Source of the DNA: CAYRJA01 sp964424455
GTDB taxonomy: Bacteria; Bacteroidota; Bacteroidia; Chitinophagales; UBA10324
Direction of reading: 5' to 3'
Assembly: GCA_964424455.1 (NCBI GenBank)
Contig: CAYRJA010000073.1
Location: forward strand, 1 to 15,930
DNA length: 15,930 nucleotides
Notes under the pieces: model-generated
The model's database searches: none
What the model was told of the DNA's origin: nothing
Seen by the model: only the letters and a program-made list of their open reading frames with translations
Position numbers and translations under genes: made by a program
In this document: positions 15,831-15,930 of the stretch, in pieces
Numbering within the stretch: the first letter of the stretch is position 1
Layout of the letters: the number at the start of each line of letters is the position of its first letter

Positions 15831-15838
15831 CAAATATA
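15831..15838 (-). promoter_or_regulatory. Candidate -7 box (TATATTTG) for the S8 protease gene
   Basis: Read leftward, this is an exact TAnnTTTG match followed by CCGGCT. With that extension it equals the element in front of glyS except for one base in 14. It would give a leader of about 90 bases before the protease ATG at 15737. A -33 TTTG at normal spacing is not visible. Confidence 0.45.
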
Positions 15839-15888
15839 AATGAATAAACCAATGTGGCGGAATAATTGACTTACCGGGTGCATACCAA

Positions 15889-15920
15889 ATTGTCGCTTAC
15901 ATAAGAAAGTGGGATATTTG
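15889..15920 (+). promoter_or_regulatory. Possible rightward promoter leading out of the window
   Basis: ATTG (15889-15892), a 20-base spacer and GATATTTG (15913-15920) resemble the TTTG/TAnnTTTG pair with one mismatch in each box. A C follows the box. It would serve a rightward gene beyond position 15930, divergent from the S8 protease gene. The evidence is only the motif and its position. Confidence 0.3.
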
Positions 15921-15930
15921 CAAAAAAACT

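Noticed and set aside
1..15930. CRISPR array, tRNA, rRNA, insertion sequence or phage genes
   Set aside because: I looked for regular direct repeats, cloverleaf arms with a CCA end, terminal inverted repeats and transposase motifs, and saw none.

Overview
The window looks like a chromosomal segment of a member of the Bacteroidota. The evidence is the RpoC sequence type, an alpha2-type glycyl-tRNA synthetase, two rhomboid proteases followed by a membrane-anchored EEP-family protein, a DUF3467 gene directly after rpoC, a secreted S8 protease with a large insertion, and TAnnTTTG promoter boxes instead of sigma70-like -35/-10 pairs. From memory the RpoC sequence is closest to Chitinophagales-type proteins, but that is recall, not a search. 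By eye the composition is moderately AT-rich. I see no prophage, insertion sequence, CRISPR array, tRNA or rRNA.

Layout. Positions 1-458 hold no recognisable gene. A dicarboxylate/amino-acid:cation symporter runs leftward (484-1788). It is divergent from a rightward block: glyS (1954-3501), two rhomboid proteases (3529-4338 and 4338-5237) and an endonuclease/exonuclease/phosphatase-family protein with an N-terminal membrane anchor (5237-6340). The last three genes overlap by one base each and so are probably translated as a coupled unit. Next, on the same strand, come pfkA (6561-7538) and a dihydroorotase with a TTG start (7621-8982). After a 366-base gap come rpoC (9349-13656) and a DUF3467 gene (13748-14071). 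A bidirectional terminator (14091-14126) separates these from a leftward gene for a secreted subtilisin-like protease (14148-15737). The right edge holds that gene's promoter region and a possible promoter leading out of the window.

Most genes are housekeeping functions: translation, transcription, glycolysis, pyrimidine synthesis and uptake. I found no clear new defence or biosynthetic system. The points that most deserve a second look are: (1) rpoC is not preceded by rpoB, and the gene before it is dihydroorotase; (2) the 7-mer TGTTACA/TGTAACA is strongly over-represented, with 23 copies against about 3 expected; (3) the 9-mer TTGCCGGCT occurs three times, always outside or at the edge of genes, twice fused to a TAnnTTTG promoter box; (4) the tightly coupled rhomboid-rhomboid-EEP unit; and (5) a long perfect hairpin between rpoC and DUF3467.
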